NCBI RefSeq assembly: GCF_014199685.1
Contig: NZ_JACHNZ010000033.1
Coordinates: forward strand, 1-40,037
Reading direction: 5' to 3'
DNA: 40,037 bases
Origin: Sphingosinicella soli
GTDB taxonomy: Bacteria; Pseudomonadota; Alphaproteobacteria; Sphingomonadales; Sphingomonadaceae
Part shown: positions 16,337 through 25,705 of the stretch, piece after piece
How positions within the stretch are numbered: position 1 is the first letter of the stretch
How the letters are laid out: each line of letters begins with the position of its first letter
The notes under the pieces: model-generated
Databases searched by the model: none
Told to the model about the DNA's origin: nothing
The model's input: the letters and a program-made list of their open reading frames with translations, nothing else
Made by a program: the position numbers and the translations under genes

Positions 16337-17626
16337 TCATTTGCCGATGCAGAAGCGTCGAAATACCACATCCAGTATGTCTTCGACGTTTACGCGGCCC
16401 GTAAGCTGGCCCAGGCAGCGCATTGCCAGTCTTAAAGATTCGGCGCGGAGCACCGCGTCGACTTCGCCACCGGCTTCGATCAAAGCGTCACGACAGCCGG
16501 CGAGCGCTGATCTCTGTCGCTCATGCGTGATGGTCGCATCCTGCCCCCATCCGGTGAGAGTCCGCGCATGATCGATAAGCACCGTTTCAAGTTCGAACAG
16601 GCCTTCGCCTGTTACAGCCGAGACGCGGAGCGTTCCTCTTTCTCCGCTCGGCCGTAAATCCGCCTTCGACTGAACCACGAGCGCACCCGGCGGAGCATCC
16701 TCGCCCTTGCCCTCCGCACAGAGAAAAAGCACGAGGTCGGCGTCATCGGCGCGCGCACGCGCGCGGCGCACGCCTTCGGCTTCGACGACCCCCGCAGTAT
16801 TGTCGCGCAGACCGGCCGTATCGACGAGCGTCGCCGCAACGCCGCCCAGATCGAGATGCACTTCGATAAGATCGCGCGTCGTGCCTGCCTCAGGCGAAAC
16901 AATAGCCACGTCGCGCTTGGCCAGTGCGTTTACGAGGCTCGATTTGCCGGCATTGGGCGCCCCGAGCAAAACGATGGTAAGGCCGCGTCGCAAGCGTTCG
17001 GCGAAGCGGTAGCGGCCAAGATGCGCCTCGATCTCTGCGGCAAGACACGCGATCTGCGCATCCTGATCCCCGACAAGTCGCGCGCTGACGTCTTCCTCAT
17101 CCTCTCCGAAATCGAGCGAAGCCTCGGTTTCCCCGAGAACACCCAGAAGTCTCGCGTGCCAGTCTTCCGCGAGCGCCTTCAGGCCCCCCGAAGCCTGCCG
17201 CAACGCCTGCCGCCGCTGCGCTTCCGTTTCGGCATCGATGAGATCGGCAAGCCCCTCGGCCTGGGTGAGATCCAGCTTGCCGTTGTCGAACGCGCGCCGG
17301 GCGAACTCCCCGGGCTGCGCCGGGCGCAGTCCATCGATATCGCCGAGCGTCCGCAGCAATGCGGCAACCACCGCCGTGCCGCCAGTAAGCTGAAGCTCGG
17401 CGACATCCTCCCCCGTGAAACTCGCGGGTGCCGGAAACCAGAGCACGAGCGCATCATCGATCGCGCACCCGTCCGGCGCCCGTAATCGCTTGAGCGTTGC
17501 GCGGCGCGGCAAAGGCAAGCCGCCCGCTATCGCACGAACCGCAGAGCCGGCGTCCGGCCCGGACACCCGAACCACCGCGACGCCGGACGGCAACCGTCCG
17601 GATGAAAGAGAGAATATAGTATTCAT
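16337..17626 (-). CDS. mnmE: tRNA modification GTPase MnmE
   Basis: 429 residues. MnmE (TrmE) pairs with MnmG in tRNA U34 modification. The N-terminal tetrahydrofolate-binding domain (FTGEDVAELQLTGG, GLRPAQPGEFARRAFDNGKLDLTQAEGLADLI) is followed by the GTPase domain: G1 GAPNAGKSS, G2 GTTRD, G3 DTAG. The usual G4 motif NKxD reads SKAD, an Asn-to-Ser change. The C-terminus has the FCIGK end with the catalytic Cys. The start is ATG 17626, which opens directly into the conserved N-terminal IFSLSSGRLPSGVAVVRVSG. Confidence 0.94.
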   Translation of the reverse strand: MNTIFSLSSGRLPSGVAVVRVSGPDAGSAVRAIAGGLPLPRRATLKRLRAPDGCAIDDALVLWFPAPASFTGEDVAELQLTGGTAVVAALLRTLGDIDGLRPAQPGEFARRAFDNGKLDLTQAEGLADLIDAETEAQRRQALRQASGGLKALAEDWHARLLGVLGETEASLDFGEDEEDVSARLVGDQDAQIACLAAEIEAHLGRYRFAERLRRGLTIVLLGAPNAGKSSLVNALAKRDVAIVSPEAGTTRDLIEVHLDLGGVAATLVDTAGLRDNTAGVVEAEGVRRARARADDADLVLFLCAEGKGEDAPPGALVVQSKADLRPSGERGTLRVSAVTGEGLFELETVLIDHARTLTGWGQDATITHERQRSALAGCRDALIEAGGEVDAVLRAESLRLAMRCLGQLTGRVNVEDILDVVFRRFCIGK

Positions 17627-17667
17627 TTCAATTACTTATGAATGACGTCATGGCGTCTGCCAGCACC

Positions 17668-17919
17668 TTAGCCCTTGCTGGTTCCCGCTCCGGCGCCGGT
17701 CATGGCATTCCACATCGCCTTCTGAACTTCGCCGAACCCGCTTGCCGCGCTCGGCATCCAGTTCGACATCAGGCGCTCGACATCGCTTGCGGTGATGCCG
17801 TCTTTCATCAGGCTCTTCATCTGATCGATGTAGATGTCGTGCAGCGCACCGACATCGGGCAGCCCCATGAACGTGCGCGCCTCTTCCGGGGTGCAGTCGA
17901 TCTCGATATTCACCTTCAT
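17668..17919 (-). CDS. DUF6489 family small protein
   Basis: 83 residues: MKVNIEIDCTPEEARTFMGLPDVGALHDIYIDQMKSLMKDGI, then SNWMPSAASGFGEVQKAMWNAM. This small soluble protein recurs in sphingomonads and relatives. The region after residue 50 resembles a phasin-like helix, but no function is known. A strong AGGAGGGG precedes ATG 17919. It lies just ahead of mnmE (42 nt) and may be the first gene of that transcript. Confidence 0.75.
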   Translation of the reverse strand: MKVNIEIDCTPEEARTFMGLPDVGALHDIYIDQMKSLMKDGITASDVERLMSNWMPSAASGFGEVQKAMWNAMTGAGAGTSKG

Positions 17920-17982
17920 GGGCGCCCCTCCTCTTGTGAAAACCGCGCGGCGGCGGATAGGTTCATGACGCTAGAGTATCGC

Positions 17983-18008
17983 GCGCGAAAGTGGGACCGG
18001 TTTTGCGC
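17983..18008. repeat. short imperfect inverted repeat, possible dispersed intergenic element
   Basis: GCGCGAAA at 17983-17990 pairs with TTTTGCGC at 18001-18008 with one mismatch around GTGGGACCGG. The core AAGTGGGACCGGTTTT looks like a short palindromic motif repeated between genes in many alphaproteobacteria, as I remember it. It lies between divergent DUF6489 and dienelactone hydrolase genes, so it is not at a transcript end. Confidence 0.4.
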
Positions 18009-18062
18009 AAAAATGCGGTTGAGACAGTGAAGGTCCGATGAAAAGCGAGGAGAGCAGGAGCC

Positions 18063-18767
18063 ATGGGAGAAACCATCCGAATCGAAACACTCGACGGCGC
18101 GGACACCTTCAGCGGATATCTGGCGACGCCCTCGGGCTCCGGGCCCTTCCCCGGCATCGTGGTCATCCAGGAAATTTTCGGTGTCAACGCCGGTATCCGC
18201 GCGATGTGCGACGACTGGGCAAAGGCCGGATTCATCGCTCTGGCCCCCGACATGTTCTGGCGGCTCCAGCCGGACGTCGATCTTTCCGACAAGACCAAGG
18301 CCGAATGGGAAGAGGCGTTCGGGCTGATGAAACGCTTCGACATCGACGCGGGCATACGCGACATCGAAGCCTCACTGCGCGCCGTGAAAGGCCTCGCGGA
18401 TTCGAACGGCAAGGTCGGCGTCGTCGGTTTCTGCCTCGGCGGCCGCATGGCGTATCTTTCCGCTACGCGCACCGACAGCGATGCCTCCGTCGCGTATTAT
18501 GGCGGCGGCATCGATCAGTATCTGGGCGAGGCTCACGCCATTGCGCGACCGGTGCTGCTGCACTTCGCCGAAGACGACGGCTTCATCGACAAGGCCGCGC
18601 AGGCGAAGATCCGGGACGCACTTTCCGATCACGGCCGCGTGACGCTGCATTTCTATCCCGGTGTCGACCATGCCTTCGCGCGCGTCGACGGCATGCACCG
18701 GGACAACGCCGCCGCAACACTCGCCAACGGCCGCACGCTCGACTTCTTCCGCGCCCATCTTCGTTGA
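18063..18767 (+). CDS. dienelactone hydrolase family protein
   Basis: 234 residues, an alpha/beta hydrolase of the DLH family. The catalytic triad can be read as Cys124 in GFCLGGRMA, Asp171 or Asp172 in FAEDDGFID and His203 in DHAFAR; Glu37 in IQEIFGVN is the conserved helper residue. True dienelactone hydrolases open 4-carboxymethylenebut-2-en-4-olide in chloroaromatic breakdown, but this broad family also includes esterases of other roles, and no catechol pathway genes are near. AGGAG precedes ATG 18063. A quinone reductase gene follows by 33 nt. Confidence 0.87.
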   Translation: MGETIRIETLDGADTFSGYLATPSGSGPFPGIVVIQEIFGVNAGIRAMCDDWAKAGFIALAPDMFWRLQPDVDLSDKTKAEWEEAFGLMKRFDIDAGIRDIEASLRAVKGLADSNGKVGVVGFCLGGRMAYLSATRTDSDASVAYYGGGIDQYLGEAHAIARPVLLHFAEDDGFIDKAAQAKIRDALSDHGRVTLHFYPGVDHAFARVDGMHRDNAAATLANGRTLDFFRAHLR

Positions 18768-18800
18768 AGCCGCGCCCCTAACGATAATCAGGACTAATCA

Positions 18801-19775
18801 ATGGCATACCGAATGATGTTTCAGAAAACCGGCGGACCGGAGGTGATCGAACGGGAGACGTTCACGCCCGCCCCGCCCGGACCCGGCGAGCTTGCCGTCC
18901 GCCACACGGCGATCGGGGTCAATTTCATCGACACCTATCACCGCAGCGGGCTTTACCCCGCGCCGCTGCCCTGCGCCCCCGGCATCGAGGCTGCGGGCGT
19001 CGTGGAGGCGGTCGGTGATGGTGTCACAGGGTTCGCCGCGGGAGATCGCATCGGCTATTTCACCAGCCCGCCCGGCGCCTACGCGACGCACCGAAACATC
19101 CGCGCAGCGCTGGTACTGCCTCTCCCGGGAACACTTGCTGACGATGTCGCCGCAGCCGTTATGGTGAAGGCCGCAACAACCGAATATCTCGTCGAGCGCT
19201 GCGCCCGCCTGAAAGCGGGAGATACGGCGCTCGTGCATGCCGCCGCCGGCGGTGTGGGGCTCCTGCTCGTCCAGTGGCTGAAAGCGATCGGCGTGCGGGT
19301 GGCCGCGACGGCGGGATCGCCCGACAAGCAGGCACTTGCCCGATCAGCGGGGGCGGACATCGTCTGCGGCTACGAAGACTCAGCCGACGCGGCGCGACAG
19401 ATGACGGACGGCGCCGGTGTCGATGCCGTGTTCGACGGCGTCGGCAAGACGACGTGGGAGGCATCGCTCGCTGCACTTCGCCCGCGCGGTTTGCTCGCGA
19501 GCTTCGGCAACGCGTCCGGGCCCGTAACCGGCGTCGATCTGGGTATCCTGACCGCCAGGGGTTCGCTGTTCGTCACGCGGCCCACGGTCATGCATTACTA
19601 CAGCAGTCCCGAAGACTTCCGCGTCGGTTCCGCACGTTTCCTGGAGATGCTCGCATCAGGAACGCTGAACGCTTCAATCCATCAACGCTATGCCTTGAGC
19701 GAAGCCGCCCAGGTCCACCGCGACCTGGAGGCACGCAAGACCACCGGCGCGACGATCATGCTGCCGGAGGCGTGA
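18801..19775 (+). CDS. qor: NADPH:quinone oxidoreductase (zinc-free MDR family)
   Basis: 324 residues of the QOR type: MFQKTGGPEVIE, GVNFIDTYHRSGLYP, PGIEAAGVVEAVGDGV, AATTEYLV, the dinucleotide loop HAAAGGVGLLLVQW, FDGVGKTTWEASL and RPTVMHYY. The zinc-binding Cys residues of alcohol dehydrogenases are absent. Such enzymes reduce quinones with NADPH. It probably shares a transcript with the preceding hydrolase. Its last 20 bases overlap the 3' end of the convergent rnk gene. Confidence 0.9.
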   Translation: MAYRMMFQKTGGPEVIERETFTPAPPGPGELAVRHTAIGVNFIDTYHRSGLYPAPLPCAPGIEAAGVVEAVGDGVTGFAAGDRIGYFTSPPGAYATHRNIRAALVLPLPGTLADDVAAAVMVKAATTEYLVERCARLKAGDTALVHAAAGGVGLLLVQWLKAIGVRVAATAGSPDKQALARSAGADIVCGYEDSADAARQMTDGAGVDAVFDGVGKTTWEASLAALRPRGLLASFGNASGPVTGVDLGILTARGSLFVTRPTVMHYYSSPEDFRVGSARFLEMLASGTLNASIHQRYALSEAAQVHRDLEARKTTGATIMLPEA

Positions 19776-20154
19776 CCTTCTCGATCCTGAGCACACGCTC
19801 GGCGCCGCTTCGATCCGGCCAGCGTATCGTCTGACCCTCGCCGAGCCCGATGATCCCGGCCCCGATCAGCGAAAGGATCGAGAGCTTGCCCGCGTCGACA
19901 TCCGCGTCCGGCGGATAGACAAGCTCGACCGTGCGCCGGGCACCGCTGCCCTCGTCGACAAAGTCCACGCGCGCGCCCATTCGCACGGTGCGATCCGGAA
20001 AGGCTTCCGCTTCATGCACAGTGGAGCGCTCGATTTCGGTCAGGAGAAGCTCGGCGACTTCAGGAAAATGCGCTTCGGCGGCAAGCGCCAGGTCTCCAAG
20101 CCGTTCGGCTTCGGAATCGACAAGGTGAATCGGCGAACGCGATGCGTCGATCAT
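19756..20154 (-). CDS. rnk: Rnk / GreA-C-terminal type regulator
   Basis: 132 residues resembling Rnk, the 'nucleoside diphosphate kinase regulator': an N-terminal helical hairpin (about 15-45) then a GreA/GreB C-terminal fold with VRMGARVDFVDEGSGARRTVELVYPPDADVDAGKLSILSLIGAGIIGLGEGQTIRW. Rnk binds RNA polymerase near the secondary channel in E. coli and lacks the acidic tip needed to stimulate cleavage. The tip of the hairpin here has no paired acidic residues, which fits. Convergent with qor. No strong ribosome site before ATG 20154. Confidence 0.8.
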   Translation of the reverse strand: MIDASRSPIHLVDSEAERLGDLALAAEAHFPEVAELLLTEIERSTVHEAEAFPDRTVRMGARVDFVDEGSGARRTVELVYPPDADVDAGKLSILSLIGAGIIGLGEGQTIRWPDRSGAERVLRIEKVTPPAA

Positions 20155-20196
20155 GATACGGGTCTTTCTGACAGCATTGGCAAATGGGATGAACCG

Positions 20197-20232
20197 CCCC
20201 GAACCCGTCGGGACATGCCGTCAGGGTCGGGG
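20197..20232. repeat. GC-rich hairpin between terC-like gene and rnk
   Basis: CCCCGAACCC and GGGTCGGGG pair with one bulged base around an inner CCGTC-like stem. No T run on either side. It lies in the 173-nt gap between the end of the terC-like gene and the start of rnk, so it may be an RNA end structure or an operator. Confidence 0.35.
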
Positions 20233-20327
20233 CTGAGTGCCCGCCAGAAGCTGGCCTCCGCTGCAAAGGCGGCGGAAAAGACTGCGCGTATCCATAATCC
20301 GGATGCTGTCCGGACGCGGCGCCTATG

Positions 20328-21077
20328 TCAACCGGCGAAGAGGCCGAGTGTCATGACGCCCACGTCAGGATCGACAACGCCTTCGTAGATCATCTTGAAC
20401 GCGACATAGACAATCACGACAAGACCCACGTAGGCGATCCAGCGGTAACGCTCGATATACTTCGCGATGAAGTTCGCCGCGATGCCCATCAGCGCCACCG
20501 AAAGAATGAGGCCGACGATCAGGATACCGGGATGATCGCGCGCCGCGCCGGCGACTGCCAGCACATTATCGAGGCTCATCGAGACGTCCGCGACTGCGAC
20601 CGCCCAGGCTGCGGCAAGAAAGCTCTTTGCCGGGCGAATACCCGAGTTTTCGTCGCCCTCGATCTCGGGAGAACCCGGCGACTGTGCGCCGGCGCCTGCC
20701 GGGTGGAGTTCGCGGTACATCTTCCACGAAACCCAAAGCAGCAGCAGCCCGCCGGCGAAAATAAGGCCGACGATCTGCATGAGCTGCGTCACGACGAGCG
20801 CGAACGCGATACGCAGGACAAGCGCGGCGAGCACGCCGATGATGATGACCTTGCGGCGCTGGTCCGCAGGCAGGCCCGCCGCAAGTGCGCCGACGACGAT
20901 CGCATTATCGCCTGCAAGCACGATATCGATCAGCAACACCTGCGTGAACGCGGAAAGCGCTGCGGGTGAACCGATATTGGAGAAATCGTGGACGATCGCC
21001 GCCCAGATTTCCGCCGGTCCGCCGAAGCCCGAAGCCGCAGCGGCTCCTGCCGCGCCAAAGAGAAAGCCTATGTCCAT
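20328..21077 (-). CDS. TerC/YjbE family integral membrane protein
   Basis: 249 residues with about seven membrane helices. The family acidic motifs are LIDIVLAGDNAIVVGALAAGLP (about 50-71) and ADVSMSLDNVLAVAGAA (about 162-179), each with an Asp in a helix; TerC/Alx/YoaE-type proteins export Mn2+ or other divalent metals. A 40-residue cytoplasmic loop with acidic residues separates the halves. It starts only 22 nt after the rho stop and so is probably read from the rho transcript; there is no room for the Mn riboswitch often seen before such genes. Confidence 0.87.
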   Translation of the reverse strand: MDIGFLFGAAGAAAASGFGGPAEIWAAIVHDFSNIGSPAALSAFTQVLLIDIVLAGDNAIVVGALAAGLPADQRRKVIIIGVLAALVLRIAFALVVTQLMQIVGLIFAGGLLLLWVSWKMYRELHPAGAGAQSPGSPEIEGDENSGIRPAKSFLAAAWAVAVADVSMSLDNVLAVAGAARDHPGILIVGLILSVALMGIAANFIAKYIERYRWIAYVGLVVIVYVAFKMIYEGVVDPDVGVMTLGLFAG

Positions 21078-21099
21078 CGGCCGCTAACGCTCCGTATCG

Positions 21100-22362
<1,263 letters not shown>

Positions 22363-22497
22363 CGGCAGGCCTTCGGTAAATCAGGTGAATCGGCGCAGGG
22401 GAGAGACATCGGAAATCGAAACATGGCCCCGCGCGGGCGCCTCAGGACGAGGACTTGAGCCCCGACTTAGGAAGCGCTTAACCGGAAGTCAAGCGGA

Positions 22498-22950
22498 TCA
22501 GAACGGTCGCAGCACCGCCAGCAGCACGGCGACGATCACAACCAGGCTGGGGATCTCGTTCAGCATGCGCAGGCCGCGTTCGCTCACCGGCCGCGCGCCG
22601 CGCGCCATCCGCTTCGAAACGCCGACGATCCAGCCGTGGAAACCCGAAAACAGGAACACCACGGCGATCTTCCACCACAGCCAGCCGTTGCCCGCAAAGC
22701 CCAGATTGAACGCGAGCGCGAGCCCGAGCGCCCACACCACCACCATCGCAGGATTGACGATGATCCTGCGCAGTCGATCGATGCGCGTGTTCCACAGCGC
22801 CTCCTCCGGCGATCCCGGAGCGGTCGGGTGCTGATAAACCAGATAGCGCGGCAGCATGAACATGCCCGCCATCCAGAAGATCACGAAAACCAGATGAAAG
22901 GCCCGCACCCAGAGATGCGCGCCGCCGAGCCATCCGACCCAGCTTTCCAT
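22498..22950 (-). CDS. hemJ: protoporphyrinogen IX oxidase HemJ
   Basis: 150 residues, four membrane helices. HAHLW-like start (GAHLWVRAFHLVFVIFWMAGMFMLPRYLVYQ) with a conserved His in the first helix, NPAMVVVWALGLALA, WWKIAVVFLFSGFHGW, and RMLNEIPSLVVIVAVLLAVLRPF. HemJ oxidises protoporphyrinogen to protoporphyrin in bacteria without HemG or HemY. ATG 22950 follows the hemE stop directly with no gap, so the two haem genes are co-expressed. Confidence 0.9.
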   Translation of the reverse strand: MESWVGWLGGAHLWVRAFHLVFVIFWMAGMFMLPRYLVYQHPTAPGSPEEALWNTRIDRLRRIIVNPAMVVVWALGLALAFNLGFAGNGWLWWKIAVVFLFSGFHGWIVGVSKRMARGARPVSERGLRMLNEIPSLVVIVAVLLAVLRPF

Positions 22951-23976
22951 CTAGAGCGGCTTCCGGATCGCGGCGAGCGCCGCCTCGACGTGCGCGATCG
23001 GGGTTTCCTTGTCGATGCCGTGGCCCAGATTAAAGATATGCGGCCGCCCGGAAAGCGCTTCGCGGATACGCCGAACGGCCGAAGGCAGCGCCTCACCGCC
23101 CGCGAGCAGCAGCATCGGATCGAGATTGCCCTGCACCGGAAGCCCCTTGGGCAATGCGGCGTCGGCCCAGACCGGGTCCACGGTTTCATCGAGGCCGACG
23201 GCATCGACACCTGTTTCCCGGGCATAACGGGGAAGATTTCCACCCGCGCCCTTGGGAAAGCCGATGATCGGCGTTTCCGGGCAGCGCGCCTTCAAACGCT
23301 CAACGATCGTTCGCGTCGGGGCGATCACCCAGCGTTCGAATTCCTGCGGCGCGAGACTGCCCGACCAGCTGTCGAAAATCTGCACGGCGTGAACGCCCGC
23401 CGCGATCTGCCCGGCCAGATACTCCACCGTAACATCCACGATCGCGTCGATAAGCGCGGAAAAGCGTTCAGGCTCCCGGTAGGCCATCAGCCGCGCCGCC
23501 GCCTGATCGCGGCTGCCTTCGCCCGCAACCATATATGTCGCGACTGTCCACGGCGCGCCCGCAAAGCCCAGGAAGCCGGTTTCTGCGGGAAGCGCCGCTG
23601 CGACCTTCCCGACCGTCTCGTAGATCGCGGCGAGGTGCTTCGGCGCCGCCTGCAGGCTCTCCAGTCGCGCACCGGCAAGCGGCGGCGCGAGCCGGGGGCC
23701 TTCGCCTGCCGTGAACGTCAGCGCCTGACCCATCGCGTGGGGAACGATCAATATGTCCGAAAACAGGATCGCCCCGTCGAAACCGAAGCGCCGGATCGGC
23801 TGCAACGTGATTTCCGCCGCTGCGTCGCTATCGTAAACAAGGTTGAGAAATCCGCCCTTTTCGGCACGCAGCGCCCGATATTCGGGAAGATAGCGCCCAG
23901 CCTGACGCATGAACCATACCGGAGGCACTGCTCGCTCTTCTCCGTTCAACACTGCAAGCAAGGACGGAAACCCCAT
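22951..23976 (-). CDS. hemE: uroporphyrinogen decarboxylase
   Basis: 341 residues. HemE removes four carboxyl groups of uroporphyrinogen III to give coproporphyrinogen III. Motifs: VPPVWFMRQAGRYLPEYRALR (about 18-38), ILFSDILIVPHAMGQ, GFAGAPWTVATYM, QIFDSWSGSL, GFPKGAG, QGNLDPMLLL and FNLGHGI. Start ATG 23976 gives the usual N-terminus and has GAGAGAG ahead; frames further upstream run into the origin region. In Caulobacter and Rickettsia hemE also borders oriC. Confidence 0.95.
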   Translation of the reverse strand: MGFPSLLAVLNGEERAVPPVWFMRQAGRYLPEYRALRAEKGGFLNLVYDSDAAAEITLQPIRRFGFDGAILFSDILIVPHAMGQALTFTAGEGPRLAPPLAGARLESLQAAPKHLAAIYETVGKVAAALPAETGFLGFAGAPWTVATYMVAGEGSRDQAAARLMAYREPERFSALIDAIVDVTVEYLAGQIAAGVHAVQIFDSWSGSLAPQEFERWVIAPTRTIVERLKARCPETPIIGFPKGAGGNLPRYARETGVDAVGLDETVDPVWADAALPKGLPVQGNLDPMLLLAGGEALPSAVRRIREALSGRPHIFNLGHGIDKETPIAHVEAALAAIRKPL

Positions 23977-24278
23977 ATCTCTCTCTATGAATAAATAAAG
24001 AATGGATTCAGATGAATGTTGGGCTGGGGATAACGGGGTTTCCCGTGAAGTCCACAGGCAAGCATGACGCAGCCACACGAAGCGGCCTGCCGATTTGCGG
24101 CACCGGCTTCGACTTATCCACCGGATTCACAGGAACGGTTTGCAATTGTCCACCTGGGGATGATTTGCCGGCGCGGGTCTCCGGCGGGGTGAACGACCAT
24201 CCGCTTGCCCGTCATCCCCAGACTCCTTAAGCGAGTCGTCCGGGGGCTTATCCACAACCACGGCGGGGGAGGCGATAC
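23977..24278. other. oriC: probable chromosomal origin of replication (oriC)
   Basis: A 302-nt non-coding gap between divergent hemE and ppsR (the RP001/CC_0001 family), the position of oriC in Caulobacter and Rickettsia. It holds a perfect DnaA box TTATCCACA at 24248-24256 and near matches: TTATCCACC (24114-24122), TTGTCCACC (24146-24154), TTATCCCCA (24033-24025, minus), and TCATCCCCA at 24212-24220 and, on the minus strand, 24163-24155. An AT-rich stretch at about 23985-24020, next to hemE, is a candidate unwinding element. GANTC methylation sites occur at 24005, 24124, 24221 and 24233. I see no CtrA box in it. Confidence 0.85.
24248..24256 (+). promoter_or_regulatory. consensus DnaA box
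   Basis: TTATCCACA, an exact match to the high-affinity DnaA box, near the ppsR side of the origin region and 23 nt before the ppsR start. Other boxes in the gap have one or two mismatches. Confidence 0.85.
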
Positions 24279-25109
24279 TTGCGGCTGCACTTGCATCTTG
24301 TCTCCGATTCGACCGGCGAAACGCTTGAATCGGTTGCAAAAGCCGGTCTCGCCCAGTTCGAAGACGTCGAGACGATCAAGCATTTCTGGCCGCTCGTCCG
24401 CTCCAAGGGGCACCTCGAACGTGTGCTCATGGATATCGCCAAGCGTCCGGGTCTCGTGCTCTTCACGCTCGTCAGCGTCGAGATGCGCGGACACCTGGAG
24501 GCGCGCTGCCGCACCATGGGCCTGCCGGCGGTTGGCGTGCTCGATCCGGTGATCGAAGGTCTGCAGACCGTGCTCGGGCAGCGCGCCGCCGCGCGGCCGG
24601 GTCATCAGCACCAGATGGACGATGCGTATTTCCGGCGCGTCGCGGCGATCGACTACACGATGAACCACGACGACGGGCAAGGCGCGGACAATTGGGAGGA
24701 AGCCGATATCCTGCTGATCGGCGTCTCGCGTTCGTCCAAGACGCCGACCTCGATCTATCTCGCCAACAGGGGCTTCAAGACCGCGAATCTGCCCCTGGTG
24801 CCGACCAGCCGCCCGCCCGAACAGCTGTTCCGCCTCACAAAACCGATGGTCGTGGGGCTTACCACGAACCCCGACCGGCTCGTGCAGGTGCGGCGCAACC
24901 GTCTGCTCAGTCTCGCGCAGGCGCCCGAGACGTCTTATGTCGATATGGACGAGGTCACGAAGGAGGTCGCGGCGGCGCGGCGGCTGTGCGCCGACAACGG
25001 CTGGCCGGTGATCGATGTCTCGCGCCGCTCGATCGAGGAGACGGCGGCGGCGATCATCAATCTCTACAACGAGCGCGCGGAGGCGCGCGCGAACGGATCG
25101 GCGGCATGA
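24279..25109 (+). CDS. ppsR: PEP synthase / pyruvate phosphate dikinase regulatory protein (DUF299)
   Basis: 276 residues of the DUF299 kinase-pyrophosphorylase family, which switches PEP synthase or pyruvate phosphate dikinase by ADP-dependent phosphorylation and Pi-dependent removal. Motifs: HLVSDSTGETLESVAKAGLAQF at the start, EYTMNHDDG-like (IDYTMNHDDGQ), P-loop GVSRSSKTPTSIYLAN (148-163), KTANLPLVP, GLTTNPDRL and the end DVSRRSIEETAAAIINLY. The start is TTG 24279 with GGGGAGG in front. Its target enzyme is not in the window. It leads an overlapping operon with maf, aroE and coaE. Confidence 0.92.
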   Translation: MRLHLHLVSDSTGETLESVAKAGLAQFEDVETIKHFWPLVRSKGHLERVLMDIAKRPGLVLFTLVSVEMRGHLEARCRTMGLPAVGVLDPVIEGLQTVLGQRAAARPGHQHQMDDAYFRRVAAIDYTMNHDDGQGADNWEEADILLIGVSRSSKTPTSIYLANRGFKTANLPLVPTSRPPEQLFRLTKPMVVGLTTNPDRLVQVRRNRLLSLAQAPETSYVDMDEVTKEVAAARRLCADNGWPVIDVSRRSIEETAAAIINLYNERAEARANGSAA

Positions 25110-25705
25110 CGTCACTGGTTCTGGCATCGACCAGCGCATCGCGGCAGGCGATGCTGACGGCGGCGGGCGTGCCGTTCGAGGCGCTGCCGCCGATGGTCGA
25201 CGAGGCCGAACTGAAGCGCGCGCTTCTCGCAGGCGGCGCGGACGCGCGCGGGATTGCCGATGCGCTTGCCGAAGCGAAGGCCGTGAAGATTTCGCGCAAG
25301 CTCCCCGGCGCGCTGGTCCTCGGCAGCGACTCGGTCGTCGCGCTCGACGACGGCACGCTGATCGACAAGGCGCCCGACCGCGAAACGCTAGCCGCGCAGC
25401 TCGGAATGCTGCGCGGGCGCACACACCGCCTGATATCTGCCGCCGTGGTGGCGGAAAGCGGAAGCCCCGTCTGGCGCTTCGTGGGCGTCGCAAAGCTCAC
25501 GATGCGCGATTTTTCGGATGCCTTTCTCGAGACGTATCTGGACGCCTGCGGCGACATCCTGCTCGGTTCGGTCGGCGGCTATCACATCGAGGCGCGCGGC
25601 GCGCAGTTGTTCGCGCGCGTGGACGGAGACCAGTTCACGATCCGCGGCCTGCCGCTGCTCGCGGTGCTCGACTATCTGCGGGTGCGGGGAGTGATGCCGA
25701 AATGA
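25106..25705 (+). CDS. maf: Maf-type nucleoside triphosphate pyrophosphatase
   Basis: 199 residues. Starts LVLASTSASRQAMLTAAGVPFEALPP, the Maf signature SxSxxR; further signs are LVLGSDSVVALDDG (the catalytic Asp) and DILLGSVGGYHIEARGAQLFARVDGDQFTIRGLPL. Maf proteins hydrolyse dTTP, UTP or modified NTPs, acting in house-cleaning and septum control. Most homologues read AGAYGIQG at about residue 155 where this has VGGYHIEAR, which fits the alphaproteobacterial branch. Overlaps ppsR by four bases (ATGA). Confidence 0.92.
   Translation: MTSLVLASTSASRQAMLTAAGVPFEALPPMVDEAELKRALLAGGADARGIADALAEAKAVKISRKLPGALVLGSDSVVALDDGTLIDKAPDRETLAAQLGMLRGRTHRLISAAVVAESGSPVWRFVGVAKLTMRDFSDAFLETYLDACGDILLGSVGGYHIEARGAQLFARVDGDQFTIRGLPLLAVLDYLRVRGVMPK

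Noticed and set aside
21078-21099. A Mn riboswitch before the TerC-type gene
   Set aside because: Only 22 nt separate it from rho, too little for a yybP-ykoY riboswitch.
24040-24056. A parS-like sequence (GGTTTCCCGTGAAGTC) in the origin
   Set aside because: Five mismatches to the parS palindrome; too weak to call.
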